A DNA stretch of 64,000 nt from Devosia sp. (GCA_028290665.1 JAQGJK010000023.1:90430-154429), one strand, 5' to 3'; shown: positions 18,125 through 26,950, counted from the first letter of the stretch. The notes: generated by a model not told the origin, from the sequence alone. Numbers and translations: made by a program.

Positions 18125-19108
18125 CTACAGCCCTAGCGCCGATTGCTCCTTCGCCATCCGGTCGATCAGCGTCTCAAGCTCCGTGGCATCGGCTGCCGGC
18201 CCGGCCAGTCGCTGCTTCAGGTGCATGATTGGTTCGGCCAGCACTTCGCTCAGCACTTCGACGCACTGAAAATCCCCTGCGACGGCTTTGACCTTGGAAT
18301 TGTCGAACAGCGCCGCCCAGGATTTGTCGCCGGTCAGCGGGCCTTCCCAGTTGCGGTTATAGCGGATCATCGTGTCGGTCGGCACGTGGACGATGTCGGC
18401 AGTGCCGCCGATGCCATCGGCAATGGCGGTGTAGATCGCGTCCCAGGTGTAGGCTCGATTCGAGGTGATGTGGAACACTTCACCCAAGGCGGCCGGCTTG
18501 CCGAACAAATTGACGAAGGGCACGGCGAAATCCTGCGAACGGGTCAGCGTCCACGGCGTCTTGCCGTCGCCGGCGACGATGACCGGCTTGCCCGCCAGCA
18601 TCCGCCGCGCGATGACATCGCCTTCGCCGACCATGGTCGGCAGGCCGGTGCGCACCGTGTGGCTCGGGCGAATAATGGTCCAGGGCAGGGCGGTCTGGCC
18701 AGTCAGCAGGTTTTCGCAGGCGATCTTGTTCTGGCTGTAGAGCCAGTATGGGTTCACCGCCGGGGTCTGCTCGGTGATGACATAGTGCGAGGCCGGTTTT
18801 TCATAGACCGAGGCGGACGAAATGAAGATGTACTGCCCGACAGTGCCGGTGAACACCGCAAGGTCCTGCGCGAGCTGATCGGGGGTGAAGGCCAGGAACT
18901 GGCAAACAACGTCAAAGCGCTGACCCTTGAGCTGCGCGTAGGATGCCGGGTCCTTGACGTCCCCGGTCAGCGTCGCGACACCGGATGGCAGCCGCGCGTC
19001 GACCTTGCCGCGGTTGAACACCGTGACCTCGTGCCCGGCCTTCACCGCGACTTCGACGCAGGACAGCGAGATCTGTCCCGTCCCGCCAACGAACAATACC
19101 GATGCCAT
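18125..19108 (-). CDS. NAD-dependent epimerase/dehydratase (atypical SDR)
   Basis: A 327-residue protein with the Rossmann motif VLFVGGTGQISLSCVEVA (GGTGQIS) at residues 4-21, strand 2 ending FNRGK, and an active-site-like segment ISSASVYEKP with downstream YSQNKIACE (YxxxK). This is the extended SDR fold of plant CSP41-type and related bacterial proteins. Substrate unknown. It is divergent from the ferritin-like cluster, sharing a 163-base spacer. Confidence 0.8.
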   Translation of the reverse strand: MASVLFVGGTGQISLSCVEVAVKAGHEVTVFNRGKVDARLPSGVATLTGDVKDPASYAQLKGQRFDVVCQFLAFTPDQLAQDLAVFTGTVGQYIFISSASVYEKPASHYVITEQTPAVNPYWLYSQNKIACENLLTGQTALPWTIIRPSHTVRTGLPTMVGEGDVIARRMLAGKPVIVAGDGKTPWTLTRSQDFAVPFVNLFGKPAALGEVFHITSNRAYTWDAIYTAIADGIGGTADIVHVPTDTMIRYNRNWEGPLTGDKSWAALFDNSKVKAVAGDFQCVEVLSEVLAEPIMHLKQRLAGPAADATELETLIDRMAKEQSALGL

Positions 19109-19271
19109 GTTAAGCGCCTCCCGATCTGTCCGGGAGGGGAGCGGGTTGGGCCGGTTCCGTCAATGGTCAATCGGGAGTAGGCGCATTGCCGCCGGCCGAT
19201 GTGCTCGCCGCCGCCGACCTGTCATCGTGACGGAAGTCACCGCGACCTCGCTGGTTTAAGGAGCCACTCCC

Positions 19272-19451
19272 ATGAACATCGAAAACACCCTCCTCACCAA
19301 CGTCGATCCCGCGCTGCAGATCCACTCGGTCGAAGCCCGTCACGCGGCAATTGTCCGCAAGATCGGCAGCAAGAAACCCTCGGACGGCGCCTTCGACGAG
19401 CCGATGATCAAAGAGCAAGTGCTTGCCACGGCAACGCCGTACCTCGCGTAA
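19272..19451 (+). CDS. 59-residue ferritin-like mini-protein (D-helix and C-terminal tail only)
   Basis: An ORF of 59 residues with its own RBS (AAGGAG, about nine bases upstream) and an in-frame TAA just before it. Its LQIHSVEARHA segment and DGAF..P..K..VL..ATP.LA tail match the last 47 residues of the full ferritin-like protein at 20254-20910. It holds only the final iron-ligand ExxH (EARH) and lacks helices A-C, so it cannot form a four-helix bundle alone. It is either a decayed copy or a small subunit-like fragment. A hairpin follows at 19481. Homology is plain by eye; function unknown. Confidence 0.65.
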   Translation: MNIENTLLTNVDPALQIHSVEARHAAIVRKIGSKKPSDGAFDEPMIKEQVLATATPYLA

Positions 19452-19480
19452 CTCATTGTCCCACTGTCGATATTTTCTGT

Positions 19481-19500
19481 CGCCCGGAACCTTCCGGGCG
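19481..19500 (+). terminator. Hairpin between the mini-gene and the first full ferritin gene
   Basis: Nine-base perfect arms CGCCCGGAA / TTCCGGGCG with a two-base centre, 30 bases after the mini-gene stop. No T-tract follows (GCAAAATC), so terminator function is tentative. Confidence 0.5.
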
Positions 19501-19587
19501 GCAAAATCTTAAAAAAGACTGAAACTTGCCGTTGCCCGGACACGTAGCTGTCCCGGAGCGTCACAATAACCAAGGAGTCATCGGAAA

Positions 19588-20241
19588 ATGACAACGGCAG
19601 CGGGACTATCCCGGCGACACGTCCTCAAATGGGCCGGTGCCACGACGGGCATCATGGTCGCGGGAGCGATGCTCCCTAATTTCGGCATCTCGGCCGCGCT
19701 CGCCGCCGATCTTGGCGAAGGCGACGTCGGCGTCCTGAACTACGCTTATGCGTTAGAGCAGCTCGAAGCTGCGTTCTATACGCAGGTCATCGCGACGCCG
19801 TTCAACAAGATGCAGGCGAACGACCAGCTGATCCTGACCCAGATCCGCGATCATGAGATCGCTCACCGCGATTTCCTCAAGGGCGCCCTTGGCCGCAACG
19901 CCATCCCGGACCTTGAAGTCGATTTCTCCGCAGTGGACTTTTCCAGCCGCAAGAGCGTGCTTGGCACTGCCGAAGTGTTCGAGAACCTAGGCGTCGCTGC
20001 CTATAACGGTGCTGGTCAGCTGATCCGCAACGTCGATTATCTGGCTGCTGCCGGTTCGATCGTGTCGATCGAAGCCCGTCACGCTGCCGCGATCAGCGAT
20101 CTGATCAATGCGTTCTCCAAGGATACCGTCGGCATGCAGGTCGACAAGTCGGGTCTCGATGGCGCGCTGCTGCCGAGCCAGGTGCTGCCGCAGGCCGCGC
20201 CGTTCATCGTTACCCCCGTCACCGCCAATTCGCTGGCCTGA
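19588..20241 (+). CDS. Tat-exported ferritin-like domain protein (Ferritin_2 type), copy 1
   Basis: A 217-residue protein. The N-terminus SRRHVLKWAGATTG plus a hydrophobic stretch ending SAALAA is a twin-arginine signal, so the folded protein is exported. The mature part is a four-helix bundle with ligands in order: E in LEQLEAAFY, ExxH in DHEIAHRDFL, E in VFENLGVAAYNG, ExxH in SIEARHAAAI. This is the Ferritin_2 family, which includes plant desiccation-related PCC13-62 proteins. Di-iron binding in the periplasm is inferred. RBS AAGGAG. Copy 2 starts 12 bases after its stop, forming an operon. Confidence 0.85.
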   Translation: MTTAAGLSRRHVLKWAGATTGIMVAGAMLPNFGISAALAADLGEGDVGVLNYAYALEQLEAAFYTQVIATPFNKMQANDQLILTQIRDHEIAHRDFLKGALGRNAIPDLEVDFSAVDFSSRKSVLGTAEVFENLGVAAYNGAGQLIRNVDYLAAAGSIVSIEARHAAAISDLINAFSKDTVGMQVDKSGLDGALLPSQVLPQAAPFIVTPVTANSLA

Positions 20242-20253
20242 GGATAGTTGATC

Positions 20254-20910
20254 ATGACCCAACAGCTTCAAATCCTCGACGAAATCGAGCCCGAACTCAT
20301 TGACCGTGTGGTCGCCACCCGTCGCGATGTGGTCCTGAAATACGCCCGCATGGGTGCCCTGGCCTCGGCTCCGATCGCGCTGGCGCTTGGCGCCAACCAG
20401 GCGTTCGGCCAGGAACTGCCGCAGAAGATTGTCGACGTGCTCAACTTCGCACTGACGCTCGAATATCTCGAAGCGGCGTTCTACAATGAAGGGAACAAGT
20501 CACGCGGCCTGATCCCTCGCGACTACCGGACGGTGTTCAAGACCATTGGCGCGCATGAAAACGCCCACGTCAAACTGCTGCAGGGTGCCCTCGGCTCCGC
20601 TGCCGTCGCAGCTCCTGCAGTCGATTTCACTGCCGGTGGCAAATACCCCGACGTGTTTGAAAACTTCGACACTTTCCTGACGCTCAGCCAGACGTTCGAA
20701 GACCTTGGCGTTGCTGCCTATAAAGGCCAGGCCGGTAACCTGATCGGCAATGGCGCGATCCTGACTATTGCGCTGCAGATTCACTCGGTCGAAGCGCGTC
20801 ACGCGTCCGAAGTCCGTCGTATCGGTCTGCGTCTGGGCTGGGATGGCGCGTTCGACAAGCCGATGTCGAAAGCCGCCGTGCTGACTGCCGCGACCCCCTT
20901 CCTCGCGTAA
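20254..20910 (+). CDS. Exported ferritin-like domain protein (Ferritin_2 type), copy 2
   Basis: A 218-residue paralogue of the gene before it, read from ATG 20254 with GAGGAT upstream. A Tat-like start TRRDVVLKYARMG is followed by a hydrophobic run ending ANQAFGQ. All four ligand motifs are present: LEYLEAAFYNEG, HENAHVKLL, FEDLGVAAYKG, SVEARHASEV. The pair may form a hetero-oligomer; this is inference. Its C-terminal 47 residues are duplicated in the mini-gene at 19272. A strong terminator follows. Confidence 0.85.
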   Translation: MTQQLQILDEIEPELIDRVVATRRDVVLKYARMGALASAPIALALGANQAFGQELPQKIVDVLNFALTLEYLEAAFYNEGNKSRGLIPRDYRTVFKTIGAHENAHVKLLQGALGSAAVAAPAVDFTAGGKYPDVFENFDTFLTLSQTFEDLGVAAYKGQAGNLIGNGAILTIALQIHSVEARHASEVRRIGLRLGWDGAFDKPMSKAAVLTAATPFLA

Positions 20911-20933
20911 AAGTCAATATAATACTTGAACTT

Positions 20934-20972
20934 ATTGGCGTCACCTTGGTTGAGGTGACGCCAATTCTATTT
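20934..20972 (+). terminator. Terminator of the ferritin-like operon
   Basis: Thirteen-base arms ATTGGCGTCACCT / AGGTGACGCCAAT around a six-base loop, followed by TCTATTT. Confidence 0.85.
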
Positions 20973-20983
20973 AGGATAAGAAA

Positions 20984-22081
20984 ATGCGCTCACTTCTTCA
21001 GGCGGCATCGGTCGCTGTATTGACGCTGATGATCCCGGGCCTCGCCTACGCCGAAGATCCGCGCCCGGTTGATGAAGCCGTTGCTGCCAGCAAGGATAGC
21101 GGCACCCTCGATCGAGCCGACCCCGAAATGGCTGAGGTCATCAAGAAGCTGATGGAACTCGGCGCCAAGCCGGTCCACATGCTCGACGTGCCGACTGCCC
21201 GTACCCAGGCCAGCCCCGCTGACGCCGCCAAGGCCGTCGCCAGTGAAATGACCGGGAAGCCGTTCGTGCCCGAAAAAGTCGGCAAGGTCGAAGACGTCAA
21301 GGTCGACGGCGCCGCTGGCAAACTCGATGCGCGGGTCTATTGGCCCGATGGCATGGCCGATGCGACCGATTTACCGGTGATCGTTTATTTCCACGGCGGC
21401 GGCTGGGTTATTGCCAATCTCGACGTTTACGACGCCTCGCCGCGCGCCCTGGCCAATCAGGCCAAGGCATTGGTGGTGTCAGTGCATTACCGTCAGGGCC
21501 CGGAGGTCAAGTTCCCCGGTGCGCATGACGATGCGATCGCGTCGTACTCCTACGTCGTCGAGAACGCCCAGCAGTGGGGCGGCGACGGCGCCAACGTCGC
21601 GGTGGCTGGTGAAAGCGCCGGCGGCAACCTCGCGCTCAACGTCGCCATCGCGGCTCGCGAGCAGGAACTGACGGCGCCGGTTGCAGTGCTGGCCGTCTAT
21701 CCCGTGGCAGGCACCGATCTCAACACGGAATCGTACATGGCCAACCGCAACGCCGTGCCGCTCGGCAAAGCCGATATCGAGTGGTTCGTCGGGCACTACC
21801 TCAACACTATGGACGAGACCAAAGACCCACGCCTCGACATCGTCGGCGCTGCCGATCTGGCGGATCTGCCGCCGGTCACGATCATCGCCGCCGAGATCGA
21901 CCCACTGAACACCGAGGGCATGCTGTTGCGCGACAAACTCGAGGCCGCCGGCAATGACGTCACTTACATGAACTGGAACGGGGTAACCCACGAGTTCTTC
22001 GGCATGGCGGCTGTCGTTCCCGACGCCAAGGCGGCGCAGGATTTCGCCGGAACCGAACTTCGCGACGCGTTCGGCGAATAA
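20984..22081 (+). CDS. Exported alpha/beta hydrolase, hormone-sensitive-lipase family
   Basis: A 365-residue protein with a Sec signal peptide (VAVLTLMIPGLAYA). The HSL oxyanion motif YFHGGGWVIA is near residue 136, the nucleophile GESAGGNLA near 209, the acid in AAEIDPLN near 303 and the His in GVTHEFFG near 335. The complete triad indicates an active periplasmic esterase or lipase acting on short acyl esters; the true substrate is unknown. Its start lies 12 bases after the previous terminator, so the promoter may overlap that hairpin or some read-through occurs. Confidence 0.88.
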   Translation: MRSLLQAASVAVLTLMIPGLAYAEDPRPVDEAVAASKDSGTLDRADPEMAEVIKKLMELGAKPVHMLDVPTARTQASPADAAKAVASEMTGKPFVPEKVGKVEDVKVDGAAGKLDARVYWPDGMADATDLPVIVYFHGGGWVIANLDVYDASPRALANQAKALVVSVHYRQGPEVKFPGAHDDAIASYSYVVENAQQWGGDGANVAVAGESAGGNLALNVAIAAREQELTAPVAVLAVYPVAGTDLNTESYMANRNAVPLGKADIEWFVGHYLNTMDETKDPRLDIVGAADLADLPPVTIIAAEIDPLNTEGMLLRDKLEAAGNDVTYMNWNGVTHEFFGMAAVVPDAKAAQDFAGTELRDAFGE

Positions 22082-22117
22082 GCTATTTGAACACCGCGTC
22101 TCCCGTGCAGCGCGGCT

Positions 22118-22153
22118 CGGCGTCCCACTCCGGTGGGGCGCCGTCTTTGTTTT
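22118..22153 (+). terminator. Terminator after the alpha/beta hydrolase
   Basis: Eleven-base arms CGGCGTCCCAC / GTGGGGCGCCG (one G-U pair) and a four-base loop, with TCTTTGTTTT after. It sits between convergent genes. Confidence 0.8.
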
Positions 22154-22157
22154 AGGC

Positions 22158-23453
22158 TCAGGCGGTCGCCGTCTGGAAGTGAGCACGAACCGGCGGCGCA
22201 ATGGTCAGGATCAGCGCTGCTGCGAGGAGGCAAAAGATTCCGGCCAGCACGATGGCGGGCATGTAGCTATCGAGCCCGGTCCGAGTAGCACCGGCAAAGA
22301 ATGCCGCCGACGCAGCGCCAAGCTGGTGGCCGGTGAAGATCCAGCCGAACACCAGTCCGGCGCGTTCCGGCCCGAACTTCTCGGCGGCAAGCTTTACCGT
22401 CGGCGGCACGGTCGCCACCCAGTCGAGGCCATAGAACACCGCAAAGATAGCCAGCGCACCGAGCGAAAAGCCCGAGAATGGCAGATAGATCAGCGACAGG
22501 CCGCGCAGGCCATAGAACCAGAACAACAGCCAGCGATTGTCATAGCGGTCAGACAGCCAGCCCGAAAAGATGGTGCCGAAAAAGTCGAACAGCCCGATCA
22601 TTGCCAGCATGCCGGCAGCGCCGACCGCCGCGATGCCGAAATCGCCACAGATCGAAATCCAGTGGGTTTGGATCAGCCCGTTGGTCGAAAACCCGCAGAC
22701 GAAGAAGGTCGCGAACAGCACCCAGAACACGCTGGTCTTGCTCGCATCGCGCAACGCGATCAGCGGTGACGTCAACAGATTGAGCAGGCTGCCACGAGGC
22801 GGCGCCGGGGGTGGCGCGGAGACCGCACCATAGGGTAGCAGGCCAAGATCGGCGGGCCGGTCGCGCATGATCAGGCCGACCAGCACGAAGGCCAGTGCCA
22901 GCATGGTGACGACGAACACCAGCGCCGCGCGCCAGCCCAGCGCCTCGGACAGTTGTGCCAGCAGCGGCAGGAACACCAGTTGGCCAGTGGCATTGCTTGC
23001 GGTCATCAAGCCGATGACCAGCCCGCGCCGCTTGTCGAACCAGCGCGACGCAACTGTCGCGCCCAGCACCAGCGCCGTCATCCCGGTGCCAACGCCGATG
23101 ACGATGCCCCACAGCAGCATCAACTGCCATAGCTGCGTCATGACCAGCGAACCCAAAGCGCCGGCCGAAATCAGCACCAGCGCGAACATCACCACCTGGC
23201 GCACGCCGAAGCGGTTCATGAACGCCGCCGCAAACGGCCCGAGCAGGCCGAAAAACACCAACCGGATCGCCATGGCTGAGGAAATCTGCGCCGTGGTCCA
23301 GCCGAATTCCTGTTCCAGTGGCCCGATCAAGACGCCTGCCGAACCCATGGCCCCGGCGGTCGCCAGCATAGTCAGGAACGTCGCGGCGGCGATGGCCCAG
23401 CCATAGTGGATGTCGCGGGCAGCCAGCAGCGCTGCAAGACGGTTGGACAGCAT
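22158..23453 (-). CDS. Major facilitator superfamily transporter (monocarboxylate/OFA-like)
   Basis: A 431-residue membrane protein with twelve predicted helices. The start is set at ATG 23453 because RBS AAAGGAG sits immediately upstream; a TTG six codons earlier would place the RBS inside the gene. The start segment HYGWAIAAATFLTML resembles MFS carriers of the OFA/monocarboxylate type. Cargo unknown. The MarR gene ends 32 bases upstream on the same strand, so regulator and transporter probably form one operon. Confidence 0.85.
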   Translation of the reverse strand: MLSNRLAALLAARDIHYGWAIAAATFLTMLATAGAMGSAGVLIGPLEQEFGWTTAQISSAMAIRLVFFGLLGPFAAAFMNRFGVRQVVMFALVLISAGALGSLVMTQLWQLMLLWGIVIGVGTGMTALVLGATVASRWFDKRRGLVIGLMTASNATGQLVFLPLLAQLSEALGWRAALVFVVTMLALAFVLVGLIMRDRPADLGLLPYGAVSAPPPAPPRGSLLNLLTSPLIALRDASKTSVFWVLFATFFVCGFSTNGLIQTHWISICGDFGIAAVGAAGMLAMIGLFDFFGTIFSGWLSDRYDNRWLLFWFYGLRGLSLIYLPFSGFSLGALAIFAVFYGLDWVATVPPTVKLAAEKFGPERAGLVFGWIFTGHQLGAASAAFFAGATRTGLDSYMPAIVLAGIFCLLAAALILTIAPPVRAHFQTATA

Positions 23454-23485
23454 CTCAGCTCCTTTAGGCAACGTGTCGTGAATGT

Positions 23486-23881
23486 CTAGAGGATCGCCAG
23501 CGCGTCGAGCAATTCATGCTTTTGGGGCCCGAGCGCGGTGTCCACCATAGTCTGCGTCGCCTGCCAGATCGGCAGTGCCCGCTCGAAAATCTCGCGACCG
23601 TGACCGGTCAGCCCGACTGTCGCCTCGCGCTGATCGGTGCCGGTTTCGGCGGTGACGAGCCGGGCGCGCTGCAGTACTTTGACGTTGCGCCCGACGGTCG
23701 AGCGATCGAGCTCAAGTCCCCGCGCCAGTTCCGTCAACGAGATTTTGCCGCGCCGTTCGATGCTGCGCAACAGGCTGAATTGCGCAAGATTGATCCCGAG
23801 CGGCGCCAACGCCTCGTCGTACCGGCCGGTGATCCGGCGAGCGGCTTTGCGCACAGCAATACAGTAACAAAGCTCATCCAT
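23486..23881 (-). CDS. MarR-family transcriptional regulator
   Basis: A 131-residue winged-helix protein: LAQFSLLRSIERRGKISL (helix 2), LARGLELDRSTVGRNVKVLQ (recognition helix) and a wing with VTAETGTDQREATVGLT. MarR proteins are dimeric repressors released by a ligand. An imperfect palindrome lies directly next to the start codon, and the MFS gene follows, so it likely represses both. No RBS precedes the ATG, so the message may be leaderless. Confidence 0.88.
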   Translation of the reverse strand: MDELCYCIAVRKAARRITGRYDEALAPLGINLAQFSLLRSIERRGKISLTELARGLELDRSTVGRNVKVLQRARLVTAETGTDQREATVGLTGHGREIFERALPIWQATQTMVDTALGPQKHELLDALAIL

Positions 23882-23884
23882 ATT

Positions 23885-23902
23885 TATGGGTATATGCCCG
23901 TA
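23885..23902. promoter_or_regulatory. Probable MarR operator
   Basis: TATGGGTAT / ATGCCCGTA: seven of nine positions are complementary. It begins four bases upstream of the MarR start codon, so it overlaps the expected promoter of the MarR-MFS operon. Confidence 0.5.
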
Positions 23903-24041
23903 CCAGCCATACGGTCAAGCCTTCTGCATCAACCATCCCGCGCACCGCATCCCCGCCATTCCGACAATTGTCTTGTGAAATTCACACCCGTCGTCTATCG
24001 GGGCGACAAATCCTCAATCCCAATTCCGCAGGTAGCATCCC

Positions 24042-25862
24042 ATGGCGTTGCGTAACATCGCAATCATCGCCCACGTCGATCATGGCAAAACGACGCTCAT
24101 CGACGTCCTGCTGCGCCAGTCCGGCTCGTTCCGCGATAACCAGCGCGTTGAAGAACGTGCCATGGATTCCAACGATCTCGAACGCGAGCGCGGCATTACC
24201 ATTTTGGCGAAGGTGACGTCGCTGGTCTGGAAAGACACGCGCATCAATATCGTCGATACCCCCGGCCACGCCGATTTCGGTGGAGAAGTCGAGCGCATCC
24301 TGTCGATGGTCGATGGCGTAGTCATCCTGGTCGACGCCGCCGAAGGCCCGATGCCGCAGACCAAATTCGTGCTTGGCAAAGCGCTGGCGCAGGGCCTCCG
24401 CCCGATCGTCGCCATCAACAAGATCGATCGTCCCGATGAGCGCCATCTTGAAGTGCTCGAAGAAATCTTCGACCTGTTCATCGCACTTGAAGCCACCCCT
24501 GAGCAGCTGGATTTCCCGGTGCTGTATGGTGCGGCCAAGCATGGCTGGATGAGCGAAAAGCCCGAAGGCCCCAAGGAATCGCTGGCGCCGCTGCTCGACA
24601 AGGTCCTCGAGTACGTCCGGCCCCCGAAGGTCGAGGAGGGTCCGTTCCGGATGCTCGTCACCACCATCGAACGCAACCCGTTCCTCGGTCGTATCCTCAC
24701 CGGCCGGATCTTTTCCGGTGCTGTGAAAGCGGGCGATGCGATCCATTCGCTCGGTCGTGACGGCAAGGAAGTCGAAAAGGGCCGCGTCTCCAAGGTGCTG
24801 GCTTTCCGCGGCCTTGAACGCACTCCGGTTGACGTGGCGGAAGCCGGGGACATCGTCGCCATCGCCGGCCTCGAGATCACCACCGTCGCCGATACGCTGA
24901 CCATTCCGTCCAACAACGAGCCGATCCCGTCCCTGCCGATCGATCCGCCGACGCTGTCGGTAACCTTCCGCATCAATGACGGCCCGCTGGCCGGACGCGA
25001 AGGCGACAAGGTGCAATCCCGCGTCATCCGCGAGCGGCTGTTGCGTGAAGCCGAAGGCAATGTCGCGATCAAGATCACCGAAGGCACCGACAACGACTCG
25101 TTCGAAGTCGCCGGCCGCGGCGAACTGCAGCTTGCCGTGCTGATCGAAAACATGCGCCGTGAAGGCTTCGAACTCACCATCGGCCGGCCCCGCGTCGTGA
25201 TGCGGGAAGGCGAGAATGGCGTGAAGCTCGAGCCGATCGAGGAAGTCATCATCGACGTCGATGACGAACACACCGGCATCATCGTGCAGAAGCTGACCGA
25301 GCGCAAAGGCGACCTCGTCGACATGCGCCCCTCAGGCATCGGCCGCACCCGCCTGCGCTTCCACGTGCCGACGCGGTCGCTGATCGGCTACCAGCCGGAA
25401 CTGTTGAGCGACACCCGCGGCACCGCGATTTTCAACCGCCTGTTCTATGCCTACGAGCCCTACAAAGGCGCGCTGCCTGGTCGCCGCACCGGCGTGCTGA
25501 TCTCCAACGGCACCGGCCAGTCGGTCGCTTTCGCGCTGTGGAACCTCGAAGACCGCGGCCCGATCATGATCGACTCCGGCGTCGACATTTATGAAGGCAT
25601 GATCATCGGCGAGCACGTCCGCGAGAACGATCTCGAGGTCAACGCCCTCAAGGGCAAGCAGCTGACCAACATCCGCACCACGTCCAAGGACGAAGCGGTG
25701 CGCCTGACGCCGCCGAAGAAACTCACCCTCGAACAATCGCTTGGCTATATCGCCGACGATGAATACGTCGAAGTGACCCCGAAATCGATCCGCCTGCGCA
25801 AAGTCTGGCTCGACCCCAACGACCGCAAGCGCATGATGCGCCAGAGCGTCAAGGTCGGCTGA
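24042..25862 (+). CDS. typA: Translational GTPase TypA/BipA
   Basis: A 606-residue translational GTPase. G motifs: IIAHVDHGKTTLIDVLL (G1), ERGITI (G2), DTPGHADF (G3), NKIDRPD (G4). Domains II, III, V and the BipA-specific C-terminal domain follow with full length. It binds the ribosome under cold, stress or nutrient limits and helps 50S assembly. Stand-alone gene; a 20-bp perfect palindrome lies behind it. Confidence 0.96.
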   Translation: MALRNIAIIAHVDHGKTTLIDVLLRQSGSFRDNQRVEERAMDSNDLERERGITILAKVTSLVWKDTRINIVDTPGHADFGGEVERILSMVDGVVILVDAAEGPMPQTKFVLGKALAQGLRPIVAINKIDRPDERHLEVLEEIFDLFIALEATPEQLDFPVLYGAAKHGWMSEKPEGPKESLAPLLDKVLEYVRPPKVEEGPFRMLVTTIERNPFLGRILTGRIFSGAVKAGDAIHSLGRDGKEVEKGRVSKVLAFRGLERTPVDVAEAGDIVAIAGLEITTVADTLTIPSNNEPIPSLPIDPPTLSVTFRINDGPLAGREGDKVQSRVIRERLLREAEGNVAIKITEGTDNDSFEVAGRGELQLAVLIENMRREGFELTIGRPRVVMREGENGVKLEPIEEVIIDVDDEHTGIIVQKLTERKGDLVDMRPSGIGRTRLRFHVPTRSLIGYQPELLSDTRGTAIFNRLFYAYEPYKGALPGRRTGVLISNGTGQSVAFALWNLEDRGPIMIDSGVDIYEGMIIGEHVRENDLEVNALKGKQLTNIRTTSKDEAVRLTPPKKLTLEQSLGYIADDEYVEVTPKSIRLRKVWLDPNDRKRMMRQSVKVG

Positions 25863-25878
25863 TTCTTCTGTCATCCTG

Positions 25879-25898
25879 GGGCCGGACATGTCCGGCCC
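25879..25898 (+). terminator. 20-bp perfect palindrome after typA
   Basis: Self-complementary sequence with half-site GGGCCGGACA, 16 bases after the typA stop. No T-tract. It is preceded by GTCATCC, so it may be a repeat (REP-like) element rather than a true terminator. Confidence 0.45.
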
Positions 25899-25943
25899 TG
25901 CGTTGCCCGGCTGCGGCAACAGTTGCGCTGAAGGCTTTCGCCC

Positions 25944-26561
25944 GTGACCAACTGGATCATCGAAACCATCACCGGCGCCGGGTATCTCGGGCTGTTCCTG
26001 CTGATGCTGCTCGAAAGCGTCTTTCCGCCGATTCCCTCCGAATTGATCATTCCGTTTGCGGGGTTTGCGGCGGCGCGGGGGGAGCTTAATTTCATCGGCG
26101 TCATCCTCGCCGCGACTGCCGGGGCAGTGGTCGGGATGGCGCCGTGGTATTTCGCCGGCCGGTTTTTCGGTCTTGCCCGGGTCAAATGGCTGGCCGACCG
26201 GTTTGGCCGCTGGTTTGCCCTTAACTCCGATGAAATCGATACCGCGACGCGCTGGTTTACCCGCTATGGACCAGTGATCGTGTTCGTCGGCCGGCTGCTG
26301 CCGATCATCCGGACGCTGATTTCGGTGCCGGCGGGATTGGCCAAAATGTCAGCGGCACGGTTTTTCCTCGCCTCCGCTGCCGGTGCGCTACTGTGGAACA
26401 CGGTACTCGTTTCAGCGGGCTACTTGCTTGCCGAGCACTATGACCTTGTCGAACGCCTCATCGACCCGGTAACCATCATCGTGCTGGTGGCGGTGGTGGC
26501 GCTGTATCTCTGGCGTGTCGTCACTTGGAAGCCTGGTCAGTCTCCATCGCGTTTGGGATAA
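25944..26561 (+). CDS. DedA-family membrane protein
   Basis: A 205-residue protein from GTG 25944. The DedA motifs are clear: LLESVFPPIPSELIIPFAG near residue 25 and FGRLLPIIRT-like VFVGRLLPIIRTLISVPAG near 115, with several membrane helices. DedA proteins recycle lipid carriers such as undecaprenyl phosphate across the membrane and support membrane potential. Runs in the same direction as typA and YggT. Confidence 0.88.
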   Translation: MTNWIIETITGAGYLGLFLLMLLESVFPPIPSELIIPFAGFAAARGELNFIGVILAATAGAVVGMAPWYFAGRFFGLARVKWLADRFGRWFALNSDEIDTATRWFTRYGPVIVFVGRLLPIIRTLISVPAGLAKMSAARFFLASAAGALLWNTVLVSAGYLLAEHYDLVERLIDPVTIIVLVAVVALYLWRVVTWKPGQSPSRLG

Positions 26562-26630
26562 TTGCCGCAGTGCCTTGCCGCTGAGCGCGAGCGTCTCTAG
26601 ATAAAAGCCAAGTTCCCCGGAGACTGCTTC

Positions 26631-26933
26631 ATGCGCGTAGTGCTCGACGTCATCCTGCTTGTGCTCGAGCTGTACTGGTGGGTCGTTCTCGCCATGATTA
26701 TCCTGAGCTGGCTGATTGCCTTCAACGTGGTCAACACCCGGAATCAATTCGTCAATTCGGTGTGGCGGGTGCTGAACCAGCTCACCGATCCGGTGCTACG
26801 GCCGATCCGCAATGTGATCAACCGCATCCTGCCGAACCTTTCGGGCCTCGATCTGTCGCCGATCGTGCTGTTCATCATCCTGTTCGCCATCCGCCGGATC
26901 ATTGCGGTTTATCTCTACCCCTACGTGTTCTGA
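26631..26933 (+). CDS. YggT-family membrane protein
   Basis: A 100-residue protein with two hydrophobic segments (residues about 4-26 and 72-95) and the YggT core LNQLTDPVLRPIRNVINRILP between them. The family is linked with osmotic tolerance and, in other bacteria, with division-site placement. It lies 69 bases after the DedA gene. Confidence 0.85.
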   Translation: MRVVLDVILLVLELYWWVVLAMIILSWLIAFNVVNTRNQFVNSVWRVLNQLTDPVLRPIRNVINRILPNLSGLDLSPIVLFIILFAIRRIIAVYLYPYVF

Positions 26934-26950
26934 CGGTTGCCAACCGTCAG
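26930..26950 (+). other. Hairpin overlapping the YggT stop codon
   Basis: Ten-base perfect arms CTGACGGTTG / CAACCGTCAG around one base, starting inside the stop region of the YggT gene. No T-tract; possibly a transcript 3' end. Confidence 0.5.
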
